This document shows, piece by piece, positions 22,830-31,256 of a DNA stretch of 64,000 nucleotides. The notes under the pieces are model-generated. The model searched no databases, was not told the DNA's origin, and saw only the letters and a program-made list of their open reading frames with translations. Origin of the DNA: Chloroflexales bacterium ZM16-3. Lineage in GTDB: Bacteria; Chloroflexota; Chloroflexia; Chloroflexales; Chloroflexaceae. Both the position numbers and the translations under genes were made by a program. The stretch covers positions 1 through 64,000 of the forward strand of contig RYFE02000014.1 of the NCBI GenBank assembly GCA_004138175.2. Reading direction: 5' to 3'. Positions within the stretch are counted from its first letter, which is position 1; each line of letters begins with the position of its first letter.

Positions 22830-23935
22830 ATAAACAGGTGCTTCTGACGGTCTCCGGCACGATCGCTGCCGATATCGACACGAAAATCGCCGCAGGCTCG
22901 CGGCCACGGGCCGACTACCGCGCGCTCGCCGAGGCGTTCGAGGCGGATCTGCTCGACTACCCGGCGGCACGAGGGGCATCTGGCTCGATTGGAAAGCTCC
23001 TGGAGCGGGTCGGCGGACCAGAGTTGATGCTGGCCTGGGCCTGCTTCGCGCTGCGCCATCGCTACAAGGTGATCGTCACCGACGGCGAGCAGATCGGCCT
23101 GCCGCTTGCCGCCCTGATGAAGTTCCTCGGCCCAGGCATCCGACCGCGCCACCTGATGATCACCCATATCATCTCGGTGCCAAAGAAGATGCTCTTCCTC
23201 GACCGACTCGGCGTGCAGAGCCATATCGACCGCTTCCTCGTCTACGCAACGTCGCAGAAGCAGTTTATCGAGCGGCGCTGGAAGATACCCGGCGCACGGG
23301 TTGTCTTCACACCGTTTATGGTAGACAGCGACTTCTTCGCGCCCGATGCGGTGCAGGCCAACGATGCGGAGCCACAGATCTGTGCGGTGGGGCTGGAGCG
23401 CCGCGACTACCCGACCCTGCTGAAGGCGGTTGAAGGGCTGCCGACGAAGGTGGTGATCGCCGCCGCCAGCCCCTGGTCGAAGCGCAGCGATAGCACCCAG
23501 GGCCAGGATATCCCGGCAAATGTTGAGGTGCGCCGCTTCACCCAGTTCGAGCTGCGCCAGCTCTACGCAGACAGCCGCTTCCTGGTGATGCCCCTGGAGA
23601 ATGTGGAGTTTCAGGCCGGGATCACCGCCATCCTGGAGGCGATGTCAATGGATCGGGCGGTCGTCTGCTCGCGCACGCCTGGGCAAACGGACGCGGTCAT
23701 CGAAGGGGAGACGGGCACCTATGTGGCACCGGGCGACCCGGCGGCGCTGCGGGCAGCTCTGGAGCATCTGCTGCTACACCCCGAGGAGGCCAAGCGGCTG
23801 GGCAAGGCCGGGCGGCGGGTTGTGCTCCAGCACATGAGCCTCGACCGCTACGCCGAGCGGCTGGGCGGGCTTGTCCGCGAGGCTCTTGACAGAGCGGAAC
23901 AGCCCCCGCAACAGATCAAGCAACATTCCAAGTAA
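22826..23935 (+). CDS. GT4-like glycosyltransferase
   Basis: 369 residues, translationally coupled to the previous glycosyltransferase by an ATGA overlap. The N-terminal half (residues about 1-180) is a weakly conserved acceptor domain. The C-terminal half has the GT-B signature FRFLVMPL-type loop and FQAGITAILEAMSMDRAVVCSRTPGQTDAVIEGETGTYV. The KxR-type donor phosphate-binding region is less canonical than in the neighbouring gene (ICAVGLERRDYPTLLKAV). Sugar and acceptor cannot be told from sequence. Confidence 0.82.
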   Translation: MNKQVLLTVSGTIAADIDTKIAAGSRPRADYRALAEAFEADLLDYPAARGASGSIGKLLERVGGPELMLAWACFALRHRYKVIVTDGEQIGLPLAALMKFLGPGIRPRHLMITHIISVPKKMLFLDRLGVQSHIDRFLVYATSQKQFIERRWKIPGARVVFTPFMVDSDFFAPDAVQANDAEPQICAVGLERRDYPTLLKAVEGLPTKVVIAAASPWSKRSDSTQGQDIPANVEVRRFTQFELRQLYADSRFLVMPLENVEFQAGITAILEAMSMDRAVVCSRTPGQTDAVIEGETGTYVAPGDPAALRAALEHLLLHPEEAKRLGKAGRRVVLQHMSLDRYAERLGGLVREALDRAEQPPQQIKQHSK

Positions 23936-23938
23936 CCA

Positions 23939-23966
23939 TAGGGGCGGCTCGCGAGCCGCCCCCTAC
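23939..23966. repeat. Short palindrome related to the in-gene hairpin at 5175
   Basis: TAGGGGCGGCTCGCGAGCC and its complement form a near-perfect palindrome with one extra C. It fills half of the 60-bp gap between glycosyltransferase genes and could act as a weak terminator, though there is no T-run. Confidence 0.75.
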
Positions 23967-23995
23967 ATGCAAATAACCCTGCGGAGATATCTTCG

Positions 23996-25189
23996 GTGAA
24001 AAAACTTGTCTCGACCCTAACAAAGCTGTTGATTGCCGGTGAGGTGGGGCTCGCGCTGATCATCGACTACCTGCTGCTGCTGACGGCGGCGGCGATGTTC
24101 GCAAAGCGCAAGACTCCGCCACGCCCCGACAAGCCCTCCACCCGCTTCGTGATCATGGTGCCTGCCCATAACGAGGAGCGCCTGCTGCCGCAGCTCCTAG
24201 ATAGCCTATCCCAGATCGACTATCCGCACGATCTGTACGCGGTGCATGTGGTGGCCGACAATTGTAGCGACCGCACCGCCGAGCTTGGGCGCGCTGGCGG
24301 GGCGATTGTCCACGAGCGCGTCAACACCGAGCTGCGCGGCAAAGGCTACGCCCTAGAGTGGCTGCTCCAGCAGATCTGGGAGCGGGGCGACGCGCACGAC
24401 GCGGTTGTGATCCTCGACGCGGACTCGGTTGTCTCGCCGAACTTTCTGCGGGTGATGGACGCGCGCATGAGCCGGGGCGAGCGGGTGATCCAGGCGTACT
24501 ACGCGGTGCGCGAGCCAGAGAACGCCCGCAGCGCAGGCATCCGCGCCGTGGCCCTAACCGTGCTGCACTACCTGCGACCGCAGGGACGCATGGTGCTAGG
24601 CGGATCAACCGGCCTCAAGGGCAACGGCATGGTCTTCGCCGCCGACATCCTGCGCGAGCACCGCTGGACAGCCTCACTCACCGAGGATATTGAGTACCAT
24701 ATGGAGCTGATCCGAGCGGGCGAGCGGGCCATGTTCGCGCCAGATGCGGTTGTCTGGGCGGAGATGCCCGATAGCCTGAAGTCGTCGCAGACCCAGAACG
24801 AGCGCTGGGAGCGCGGGCGCATGGAGATGATCAAGACCTATGTGCCCGGCCTGCTCGGTGAGGGGCTGCGCCAGAGAAACTTCCTGCTGCTCGACGCAGC
24901 AGTTGAGCAGCTGATCCCGCCCTTCTCGGTGGTCGCCGGGCTAAGCGGGGCAGCTATGCTGGCCTCCCTGCTCCTGCGGAGCCGACAGGCTATCGCCCTA
25001 GCCACAGCCATCATCACCGGCCAGGTGATCTATATCTTCAGCGGGCTCGCCTTGGCCCGCGCGCCGATCACCGTCTACAAGGCACTGCTCTTCGCACCAG
25101 CCTTTATGGCCTGGAAGCTCGTGCTCTACGGCAAACTGCTGCTGGGCATCAAGCCGCAAGGCTGGGTGCGGACGAGCCGTAACGAGTAG
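23996..25189 (+). CDS. GT2-family membrane glycosyltransferase
   Basis: 397 residues from GTG 23996 with CGGAGA upstream. One N-terminal membrane helix (LLIAGEVGLALIIDYLLLLTAAAMF) precedes a GT-A domain: FVIMVPAHNEERLLPQLLDSL, the metal-binding LDADSV and the processive-type QNERWERGRM (Q-x-x-RW). Two or three C-terminal helices follow (from about residue 305). This layout matches cellulose/hyaluronan-type or ceramide-type enzymes that add sugar on the cytoplasmic face. It converges with a minus-strand GT2 gene six bases beyond its stop. Confidence 0.9.
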   Translation: MKKLVSTLTKLLIAGEVGLALIIDYLLLLTAAAMFAKRKTPPRPDKPSTRFVIMVPAHNEERLLPQLLDSLSQIDYPHDLYAVHVVADNCSDRTAELGRAGGAIVHERVNTELRGKGYALEWLLQQIWERGDAHDAVVILDADSVVSPNFLRVMDARMSRGERVIQAYYAVREPENARSAGIRAVALTVLHYLRPQGRMVLGGSTGLKGNGMVFAADILREHRWTASLTEDIEYHMELIRAGERAMFAPDAVVWAEMPDSLKSSQTQNERWERGRMEMIKTYVPGLLGEGLRQRNFLLLDAAVEQLIPPFSVVAGLSGAAMLASLLLRSRQAIALATAIITGQVIYIFSGLALARAPITVYKALLFAPAFMAWKLVLYGKLLLGIKPQGWVRTSRNE

Positions 25190-25194
25190 CACAA

Positions 25195-26169
25195 TTAGTG
25201 AGGCCGCTGGTAGAGACAGCGCCGCCGATCAACTGGCTTGGCAAACCCGAGGGCGAGGCCGCGCCAGGGGTAGATCAGCTGCGAGAAGCCGCTGCGCACC
25301 CTGCCCATGTTGCGCCGCCAGATCCCTGCCGGGATCTGGCGCAGGCCATGGTAGGCGATCCAGCGAGCGAGGATCAGCCACGCGGCCGGGTCGCCGCAGC
25401 GCACGTACTTCGCCACCGCAGCGCCCACGCCGATGCCGTAGCCCTCATACTGCTTCCACACGTCGCGCCAGAGGACCCAGTGACAGTGGTAGGCCAGACC
25501 AGCGGGCACATAGGCGATAGCACCGCCCCGGCGGATGGCACGATAGCCTATGTCCAGGTCGTCCCATGAGCGGAACGGGGCACCCGCGCCGTGCAACTCG
25601 TCGAACCCCCCCAGCTCCGTAAAGGCATCCCGCCGGACGGCCATGTTATGGCCATGGCCAAAGCTCAGCTCGAAGCGATTGCCCCGGTAGACCCCGCCGT
25701 GAGGCCAATCCTTAACCGCCAGCACGGTAGCATTGCCCTCAAGGCCGGGCAGGCGCGGGCCTGGCAGCACCATGCCGAATGCGAGCCAGATCCCTTCTTC
25801 CCTAAGCGCGGTCGCCATCGCACCAGCCCACCCCGGATCGACGGTACAGTCACTGTTCGTAAACAGGATAGACGGGGCGATCCCCAGCGCGGCCCCGCTG
25901 TTCCGCGTTGCCGTCATCCCACGCAGCGGGACTCGCCGGTACTGAACGCGCGAGTCCGCAGCCACATGTTCACGCAGGGCACCCTCGGTCAGATCATCAA
26001 CGCTCTGATCCAGCACCCAGAGGGTGAAGTTGGTGTGCTGGCTCTGCCTGATACTGGCGACAGTAGCACCGATCTGCGCGCTCTGCCCGATGGTGGAGAT
26101 CACAATATCAATGGCTTCGTCGATCATTGGCGGTGGGTCTTTCAGGCTGCCAGGGATGCCGAACAGCAT
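25195..26169 (-). CDS. GT2-family glycosyltransferase
   Basis: 324 residues if ATG 26169 is used; ATG 26127 gives a 310-residue form starting just before the domain (IDIVISTIGQ) and is equally possible. Neither has a strong ribosome site. GT-A features are VLDQSVDD, ATRNSGAALGIAPSILFTNSDCTVD (the metal-binding acidic motif) and HNMAVRRDAFTELGGFDE, the usual acceptor-loop signature, followed by WDDLDIGYRAIRRG. It belongs to the rhamnosyl/galactosyl GT2 group. It is alone on the minus strand between the + strand polysaccharide genes and the primase gene. Confidence 0.87.
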   Translation of the reverse strand: MLFGIPGSLKDPPPMIDEAIDIVISTIGQSAQIGATVASIRQSQHTNFTLWVLDQSVDDLTEGALREHVAADSRVQYRRVPLRGMTATRNSGAALGIAPSILFTNSDCTVDPGWAGAMATALREEGIWLAFGMVLPGPRLPGLEGNATVLAVKDWPHGGVYRGNRFELSFGHGHNMAVRRDAFTELGGFDELHGAGAPFRSWDDLDIGYRAIRRGGAIAYVPAGLAYHCHWVLWRDVWKQYEGYGIGVGAAVAKYVRCGDPAAWLILARWIAYHGLRQIPAGIWRRNMGRVRSGFSQLIYPWRGLALGFAKPVDRRRCLYQRPH

Positions 26170-26364
26170 TGCGGTTTGTTGTCTATTTTTGCTCGATAAT
26201 TCGCACCTATCTTATCATAGTTATCAGCGGTCGCGGGCGACTGAAGTCGTACCACGGGAGACTGCGGCTGGTCGCCTGCCTGCGCACGCGGTTCGGCGTC
26301 GGCGTCGGCCTGCACCGACGCTCGGTACAACGCGCCAAATGCCTTTAACCAGCGCTTATTCCAG

Positions 26365-29300
26365 TCAATCTGGCGGGTCAGTTGTGCTGGGATGGCTTCG
26401 CCGCTTATACATATACGGCGAGCGGTAGCAGAGCGGAAACCGATACGTTAAGCGGGTAACATATAGCTTGTTACGTGCTAAAAGCAACGGTTTTACATTC
26501 TGTGGCTGCGCCTGATCCTCCACAATGCGCGGCTCTGGCCTTGGCGGAACTGCGCGCCCTCGCCGAACGAGTGTCTTCCGCCGATATGATCGCTGCTGTC
26601 CACCAGGAGGGAAGACATCGTCGCGTACCTGATGCCCGTGGCGCAGGTGCAGCTTCGTTGCGACATACTCCCAATACTTCCGTACGGACGCTTCGCTTAG
26701 GTTAGCTGCCTCGGCAAGTTCGCCAATGTCGAACCAGCGCTTGCCTTCCGCGAGCAGCCGTTGTGCCGCCTCGATAATACGGGTTCTTGCGGCATCCTGC
26801 CGACCGCTGTTGCTCTCGGGTGAGGTATGGCCCTCTCGGATGTGGGTGGGCGTGAGTCCCGGCAGCGGTAGCCCAAAGAGCAGGGTGATCTGCGCCTCTG
26901 GGTGGTCGAGCGGTCTTCCCCGCATAGCGCACTGAACCATCTCGGCCTCGCGCCGACTCTCAAGGAGCGCGGTGAGCCGGGGGTCGGCGAAGGTGGGAAC
27001 CTGTACAGCCCAGCGTGTCCCAGCTGCATCGTGAAGCACGCGGCTGGTGGTGATGATCTCCTCATCGAGCGGGGTGCCGTCATCTGCGAACAGCGCTCGG
27101 CCTTCGCGGATGATCGCCTCCATGTTGGGGTGGTAGACTTGGGCCAGGATGACGTCGTAGCCTTTGTAGGCGTTTGATCCGCGCAGCGCCCCGTAGTGGG
27201 CCACCTCGACCTGGGTGTGGCCGCGATTCGCCAGTGTCTGCCTCAGCCCGCTCTCGCACTCCAGGGTGCAGACGACGAGGGTCTGCCGGTCGGGTCTGAT
27301 CTGGGCTTCAACTTCGTCGTACCAGCGTTCTCTCCGATCACCGCGCAAGGTGGACTTAGCCCAGTCGCGGGTGATGATCTGGGATACCTGTGCCCCGCCA
27401 GCGATGTTCGGTCGCTCGATCTGGATGGGGGTGTCTGGGAAGATAGCGCGCAGCAGGTCGTCGCTCACGGTGGCGTCGAGCACAACCTTTGGCTGCTCGG
27501 GATTTGCCAGCTGGGCGATCATGTGGTCGATGCGCAGAAAGAGGATGAGCCTGCCGCCATTGATCTCGATGCGGCTGGTAAATGGCGTGCCGGACAGGTG
27601 GATGCGGCGCTCGTGGGCCAGCCGCTGGAGCAGGATGGCTAGGTAGTTCGGTGGGAGCGCCTCGTATTCGCTTATGCTGGCCCCCTGGGGGAAGCCGGGG
27701 AGCATCTGCTGTAGTTCCTCTGGGGGGAGGCTTGCGCAGGCTGCGTTGAGGGTTGTGTCGAGGCTAAGACCTTCATTGCGGGCGGCGGTGTCGAGTTCTG
27801 CAATGAGCATGTCGCCGCTGATGTGGCGATCACTGGTTCCGGCGAGCGTTATGCTGAGCCAGCGCAGGATGGCATGGGCGTGGGGGCTTGTGTCGGCCCG
27901 CCCCATCGCCGCTAGGTCGGCGCTGGTTAGGTGTACGATGCGGGTGAGCCGGGCTGGGTCGAACTCATCGAGGACGAGCACACCGGCTTCCTCCCACCAT
28001 CCGGTGGCCTGAAGCAGCGGCATCGGCGCAAAGAAGTTGGCGTCCTGCTTGAACTGTTGTAGGTAGATGCAGCGATCCACGAAGGGGCAGCGGCGCTGGC
28101 AGAGCGTGTCACGCACGCTGTAGCCCTTGGCGCTCAGTATCTGAGCTTCCCCATACTTATGGCAGTTGCTCGGGTTGCGCCCGTGGAGCGGCGTAATCTT
28201 TAGCCCGTCCTGGTCGTGAATCTGCTCTTTGCGCAGGGCCGTCCATGCGATCTTCCCAGGATCGCCTTGGCTGCTCGCCTGGTATTCGTTCAGGCCGATG
28301 ATCGTGTTGTGGCCCTTGCCTACGCCGGGCGGGTGGGCGAGCACAAGGAAACCCTCGCCTGCCTGGGCGTGATCCTGCACGCGTGATGCGATCTCGGCTC
28401 TGGCGTCGTCCAGGCTGATGGTGGCCTTCTGGGCTGCTTCTGCCGGGATGGGCTCGCCTTCAATGCGCTGCGGGCGGGCCCGGCGGGTCGGATATACCTG
28501 GGCTAGGGGGAGCTTCGCCGCTGTGAGCAGGTTGCGCGGCAGCGCGCGGTGGAAGTCGCGCAGGGTTGGCGCGGTGTCGATCAGGTGCTGGAGGCGTGTG
28601 GCGCTGTGTTCGAGCAGGAATGCGTCAAGGTCGGCCTTCTGCTGTCCAGGGGCGAGTGGTAGGCGCAGGACGCGCACTGTCAGACCGGCGGCGGCGAGGC
28701 GCAGTCCGTGGCGGATGCTCCATGTCTCCTCGGGGGATAGCTGGAGCACGCCGTCTTTGATCGGGCGAGGCCCGCTGTCATAGGCCAGGATGACGGTGCG
28801 CACGCCGCGTGCGCGCAGCTCGGCGGCCCACTCCTCGCGGATGTAGGACAGGCCGGGGTGGGCCAATGCCGGGATGCTCAGGCGCGTATTCTCGTATGCC
28901 TGGGTCACGGCCAGGGCTTTGAATTCGCCCTCGGTAAGGATGATCGTCTCTGCGCTGTCGAGGTCGTCCCATCCGAAGGGGAAGATCGCGCCGCGCTCGC
29001 TGTAGCCGCCAGGAAGGGATCGGTAGCCCTTGCCGGGGTAGCTGCGGGCGCGCAGGTCGACGATCTCCCCATTGGCAATGTAGGGAAAGATCAGGGCACC
29101 GCAGAGGTTGGGGTGGCCCCGCAGCGCGCCGTCATAGTCTCGCGTGAGGACGCCAGCCTCCTCTGCGAAGGGGAGCAGCTCAGGGCACTCGCGGCGCAGC
29201 AGATCTGGGATGGCCTGCGGGTCGCGCAGGGTGACGCCGAGCACATGGCGTCTGACGGTGGTATCGCTGATGCCGCGCTGGTTGATGTAGGCCAGCGGCT

Positions 29301-29661
29301 CAGGGTTGGCCTCATCGACCATAAGGGCGTGCGCCCACAGGGCGATGGTGGCGTATATCAGGCGGTAGTGATCTTGGTTCTCGGGCGCGGCGGCCCGCGC
29401 CTGCGGCCCAGGTTTCGGTCGGTGCGACACGATGACGCTTGGCCGGATCTCCTCGCCAAGGAGCTTCTTGAGCGGCCCCTTCGCATCGCAGCCGCGGCAC
29501 CAGTAGCGCTCGTGGCCGGGCTCCATCCAGACGTGGAAGCGGTCGCTGCGCTGGTCGCCGCCGCAGAAGGGGCACGCGCTAACATGCTCCTGGGTGCGCG
29601 GGTTGACCAGCCGTAGCGGCGGGAGGCCATGTGGCAGGGATGTGTTTGGTTGCTGATCCAT
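26365..29661 (-). CDS. Primase-helicase fusion: CHC2-type zinc finger, TOPRIM, P-loop ATPase, C-terminal HTH
   Basis: About 1098 residues from ATG 29661; longer forms from 29691 or 29781 run into promoter-like DNA. A zinc finger has paired Cys30/33 and Cys55/58 (ACPFCGG...YWCRGC). A TOPRIM domain follows near 238-300 (TIILTEGEFKAL, then VILAYDSGP). A P-loop ATPase has PPGVGKGHN at 443-451 and a Walker B-like LVLDEFD near 562-568. Four cysteines between them (about 500, 521, 525, 531) recall the Fe-S cluster of XPD/DinG helicases. Near the C-terminus FDIGELAEAANLSEASVRKYWEYV looks like a winged helix. Phage and plasmid primase-helicases combine CHC2, TOPRIM and a helicase. No other replication or integration gene is visible. 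Function is inferred from the domains. Confidence 0.72.
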   Translation of the reverse strand: MDQQPNTSLPHGLPPLRLVNPRTQEHVSACPFCGGDQRSDRFHVWMEPGHERYWCRGCDAKGPLKKLLGEEIRPSVIVSHRPKPGPQARAAAPENQDHYRLIYATIALWAHALMVDEANPEPLAYINQRGISDTTVRRHVLGVTLRDPQAIPDLLRRECPELLPFAEEAGVLTRDYDGALRGHPNLCGALIFPYIANGEIVDLRARSYPGKGYRSLPGGYSERGAIFPFGWDDLDSAETIILTEGEFKALAVTQAYENTRLSIPALAHPGLSYIREEWAAELRARGVRTVILAYDSGPRPIKDGVLQLSPEETWSIRHGLRLAAAGLTVRVLRLPLAPGQQKADLDAFLLEHSATRLQHLIDTAPTLRDFHRALPRNLLTAAKLPLAQVYPTRRARPQRIEGEPIPAEAAQKATISLDDARAEIASRVQDHAQAGEGFLVLAHPPGVGKGHNTIIGLNEYQASSQGDPGKIAWTALRKEQIHDQDGLKITPLHGRNPSNCHKYGEAQILSAKGYSVRDTLCQRRCPFVDRCIYLQQFKQDANFFAPMPLLQATGWWEEAGVLVLDEFDPARLTRIVHLTSADLAAMGRADTSPHAHAILRWLSITLAGTSDRHISGDMLIAELDTAARNEGLSLDTTLNAACASLPPEELQQMLPGFPQGASISEYEALPPNYLAILLQRLAHERRIHLSGTPFTSRIEINGGRLILFLRIDHMIAQLANPEQPKVVLDATVSDDLLRAIFPDTPIQIERPNIAGGAQVSQIITRDWAKSTLRGDRRERWYDEVEAQIRPDRQTLVVCTLECESGLRQTLANRGHTQVEVAHYGALRGSNAYKGYDVILAQVYHPNMEAIIREGRALFADDGTPLDEEIITTSRVLHDAAGTRWAVQVPTFADPRLTALLESRREAEMVQCAMRGRPLDHPEAQITLLFGLPLPGLTPTHIREGHTSPESNSGRQDAARTRIIEAAQRLLAEGKRWFDIGELAEAANLSEASVRKYWEYVATKLHLRHGHQVRDDVFPPGGQQRSYRRKTLVRRGRAVPPRPEPRIVEDQAQPQNVKPLLLARNKLYVTRLTYRFPLCYRSPYMYKRRSHPSTTDPPD

Positions 29662-29727
29662 GGGAGCGCTTGTTCCAACCCCACTCCGCATGCAGGCAAC
29701 AAAAAGACAACGTGTAACACGAAGCTG

Positions 29728-29757
29728 TTGACACAGGGAGTCGGGGGATGGTATAGT
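29728..29757 (+). promoter_or_regulatory. Strong sigma-70-type promoter pointing away from the primase gene
   Basis: TTGACA (29728-29733) and TATAGT (29752-29757) are 18 bp apart. Downstream on this strand there is no gene before the terminator at 29860, so the transcript should be a short RNA. Confidence 0.65.
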
Positions 29758-29762
29758 AAAGG

Positions 29763-29888
29763 CGAGTAGCGCACATTCCAACTCCTTCCATAGGGGTTGT
29801 GTGCTGGGGGCCTTCGACCACTTGCTTGCTGGCGGTGGGGTCGGGGGCCTTGTCCATGTCCGCGAGTCACATCTGACTCGCGGTTTTT
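29763..29888 (+). ncRNA. Predicted structured small RNA (about 125 nt) upstream of the primase gene
   Basis: The segment is bounded by a near-consensus promoter and an intrinsic terminator and holds no plausible reading frame. By hand it folds into a two-part stem-loop (AGCGCAC with GTGTGCT, then AACTCC with GGGGTT, 29768-29803). A second stem follows (GGCC/CGACC/AC with GT/GGTCG/GGCC, about 29809-29850), then the terminator hairpin. It is divergent from the primase gene. If the longest primase start were used it would be antisense to that 5' end, as copy-control RNAs often are. The gene class is inferred; the family is not recognised. Confidence 0.5.
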
Positions 29889-29889
29889 G
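29860..29889 (+). terminator. Intrinsic terminator of the predicted small RNA
   Basis: CCGCGAGTCA (29860-29869) pairs perfectly with TGACTCGCGG (29874-29883) over a 4-base loop, followed by TTTTT. The gap 29889-30188 then holds the CGCGCCA repeats and the perfect hairpin below. Confidence 0.8.
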
Positions 29890-29999
29890 CTACCTGCCTC
29901 TGGTCTTTATGTGCTGATGGGAACTATTGTACTATATTTATCTAATTCCGTGTAGCCCCGACACCGGGGCTCATGTCTACGTATCGAGTCTAGCAAAAT

Positions 30000-30120
30000 C
30001 TCGCGCCATACTCAATAGGTTAGCGCGCCAGTATGCGCGAATCTCGCGCCAATCTCGCGCCACTCGCGCCACTCGCGCCACTCGCGCCATGTTCGCGCCA
30101 CGTTCGCGCCACTTGCGCCA
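30000..30120. repeat. Tandem array of CTCGCGCCA-type units (iteron-like)
   Basis: About ten copies of the core CGCGCCA (variants TTGCGCCA, TAGCGCGCCA) occur; those from about 30040 are spaced 9 or 11 bp and the first few are looser. All point the same way. There are no spacers of CRISPR type. The array lies between the predicted small RNA and the RecG-like gene. Same-strand spacing near one helical turn is typical of iterons or multi-site operators. Confidence 0.7.
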
Positions 30121-30124
30121 ACGC

Positions 30125-30170
30125 CATACGCGCCGAACGGCCAGGATTTCCTGGCCGTTCGGCGCGTATG
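30125..30170. terminator. Perfect 22-bp hairpin downstream of the RecG-like gene
   Basis: CATACGCGCCGAACGGCCAG and its complement close on a two-base loop. It begins 18 bases beyond the stop of the minus-strand gene ending at 30189, so it may end that transcript, although no T-run follows. It also directly abuts the repeat array and could be a replication or nicking structure. Confidence 0.5.
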
Positions 30171-30188
30171 ACGAGGGTTCAGAGTACG

Positions 30189-31169
30189 TTACTTGCGCGC
30201 CAGCCGGTAGCGCGCTCGCGTTGTCGGCCCCTCCATCTGCACCAGGCCGAGCTTCAGGAGGATCTGGAGATCGCGCTGAACATTGCGCCGCGCCTCACTG
30301 ATGGCACTGGCCAGATCTGCGCTGGTGGCCGTGCGCCGACCGCCGATCTCAGCCAAGATTCGCTCCTGGCGCAGGGTCAGGGTCAGATCATCGGTGCCAG
30401 GGGAATCGCTCATTGGCCGGGCGAACACATGGAAGGTGAAGAAGGTCGCGTCATCGTGGTAGATCGGCGGCTCGCAGCCCATGCTGGCCAATGTGTCGAG
30501 CACGGTGTCGATCCCCATGCCGAACTTCTCCACCAGGCCGCCGTGGTAGAGCAGCTGGGCCAGCGCCGGGTTGCGCGAGACCTGGGCGACCCGGATGTTC
30601 TCGACGGTGACGCCGGGGGGCAGGCCACCTGGTGTCACCCAGCGGATGAATCCGGGGTGCATCTCGATGCGGGCGACCGAACCCGCTAGCCCCCAGTCGC
30701 GGTGGCAGAGGGTGTTCACTGTCAGCTCGCGCAACACCGTGGTGTTGAAGGCGTGCTCCTCAACCCGCTCGGCCCCCTCCAGCCGGTAGCGATGTTCGGA
30801 TCTCGCCCAGAGCAGATCGACGGTGCGGTTGATCGCATCAATGATCGGCCCGCGGATCTGGCGCGAGAAGACCATGGCGGTCGAGTGGGCGTTTGGCCCG
30901 CTGAACTGGGCGATATCGACCCCGGCGGTGTCGAGCCAGCGATCCGGCTCGGCGGCGAAGACCAGCAGACCGGCGATGGTCGGTCGCAGCGCATCGTCGT
31001 CGGATGCGAGGCAGTGGTAGCGCTGGAGGTAGGTGATCGGGTCTGCGGTGCCCTCGTAGCCGCGCCGCTCGACGGCGGTGCGGATGTGACGCCGCACCAG
31101 ATCGAGATCCAGATCCTCGATGCGTGTACCGGCGACTGGCCGCCGCTCTGTTAGCTGCTGATCGTTCAT
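30189..31169 (-). CDS. RecG C-terminal/AlbA-type ATP-binding regulator with winged helix (N-terminally short)
   Basis: About 326 residues from ATG 31169; an ATG at 31211 adds 14 residues of doubtful value. The sequence matches the C-terminal part of AlbA_2/RecG-related proteins: LRPTIAGLLVFAAEPDRWL, FNTTVLRELTVNTLCHRDW, PGGLPPGVTVENI, NPALAQLLYHGGLVEKFGMGIDTVL. These form a GHKL-like ATP-binding fold. A C-terminal winged helix follows (LTLRQERILAEIGGRRTATSADLASAISEARRNVQRDLQILLKLG). The usual AlbA_2 DNA-binding domain of about 110 residues is missing: the protein begins at GTRIEDLDLDLVRRHI, normally mid-protein. It is either a natural short form or a truncated copy. Role unknown, probably transcriptional control. 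Confidence 0.75.
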   Translation of the reverse strand: MNDQQLTERRPVAGTRIEDLDLDLVRRHIRTAVERRGYEGTADPITYLQRYHCLASDDDALRPTIAGLLVFAAEPDRWLDTAGVDIAQFSGPNAHSTAMVFSRQIRGPIIDAINRTVDLLWARSEHRYRLEGAERVEEHAFNTTVLRELTVNTLCHRDWGLAGSVARIEMHPGFIRWVTPGGLPPGVTVENIRVAQVSRNPALAQLLYHGGLVEKFGMGIDTVLDTLASMGCEPPIYHDDATFFTFHVFARPMSDSPGTDDLTLTLRQERILAEIGGRRTATSADLASAISEARRNVQRDLQILLKLGLVQMEGPTTRARYRLARK

Positions 31170-31221
31170 CTCATACCGCAACGGGCAGTTCGATTGAGCT
31201 TGCGAACACAAGGCGCTCGTT

Positions 31222-31256
31222 CAGTGGCTCAACTAGTCTGCTCCGCGCTATAGGGC
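31222..31256. repeat. Short intergenic repeat, CAGTGGCTCAA...GCTATAGGG
   Basis: A 35-bp segment closely matches 41512-41547, and a looser form occurs at 12802-12837. All three are in gaps next to gene ends or starts. The copy here overlaps the last bases of the SAF-domain gene. Confidence 0.6.

Noticed and set aside
30000-30120. Possible CRISPR array
   Set aside because: The units are only about 9-11 bp with no unique spacers, and no cas gene is in the window.
29927-30301. 124-residue frame over the CGCGCCA array
   Set aside because: The repetitive Arg/Ala/Thr peptide comes only from the repeat, and the frame overlaps the RecG-like gene.
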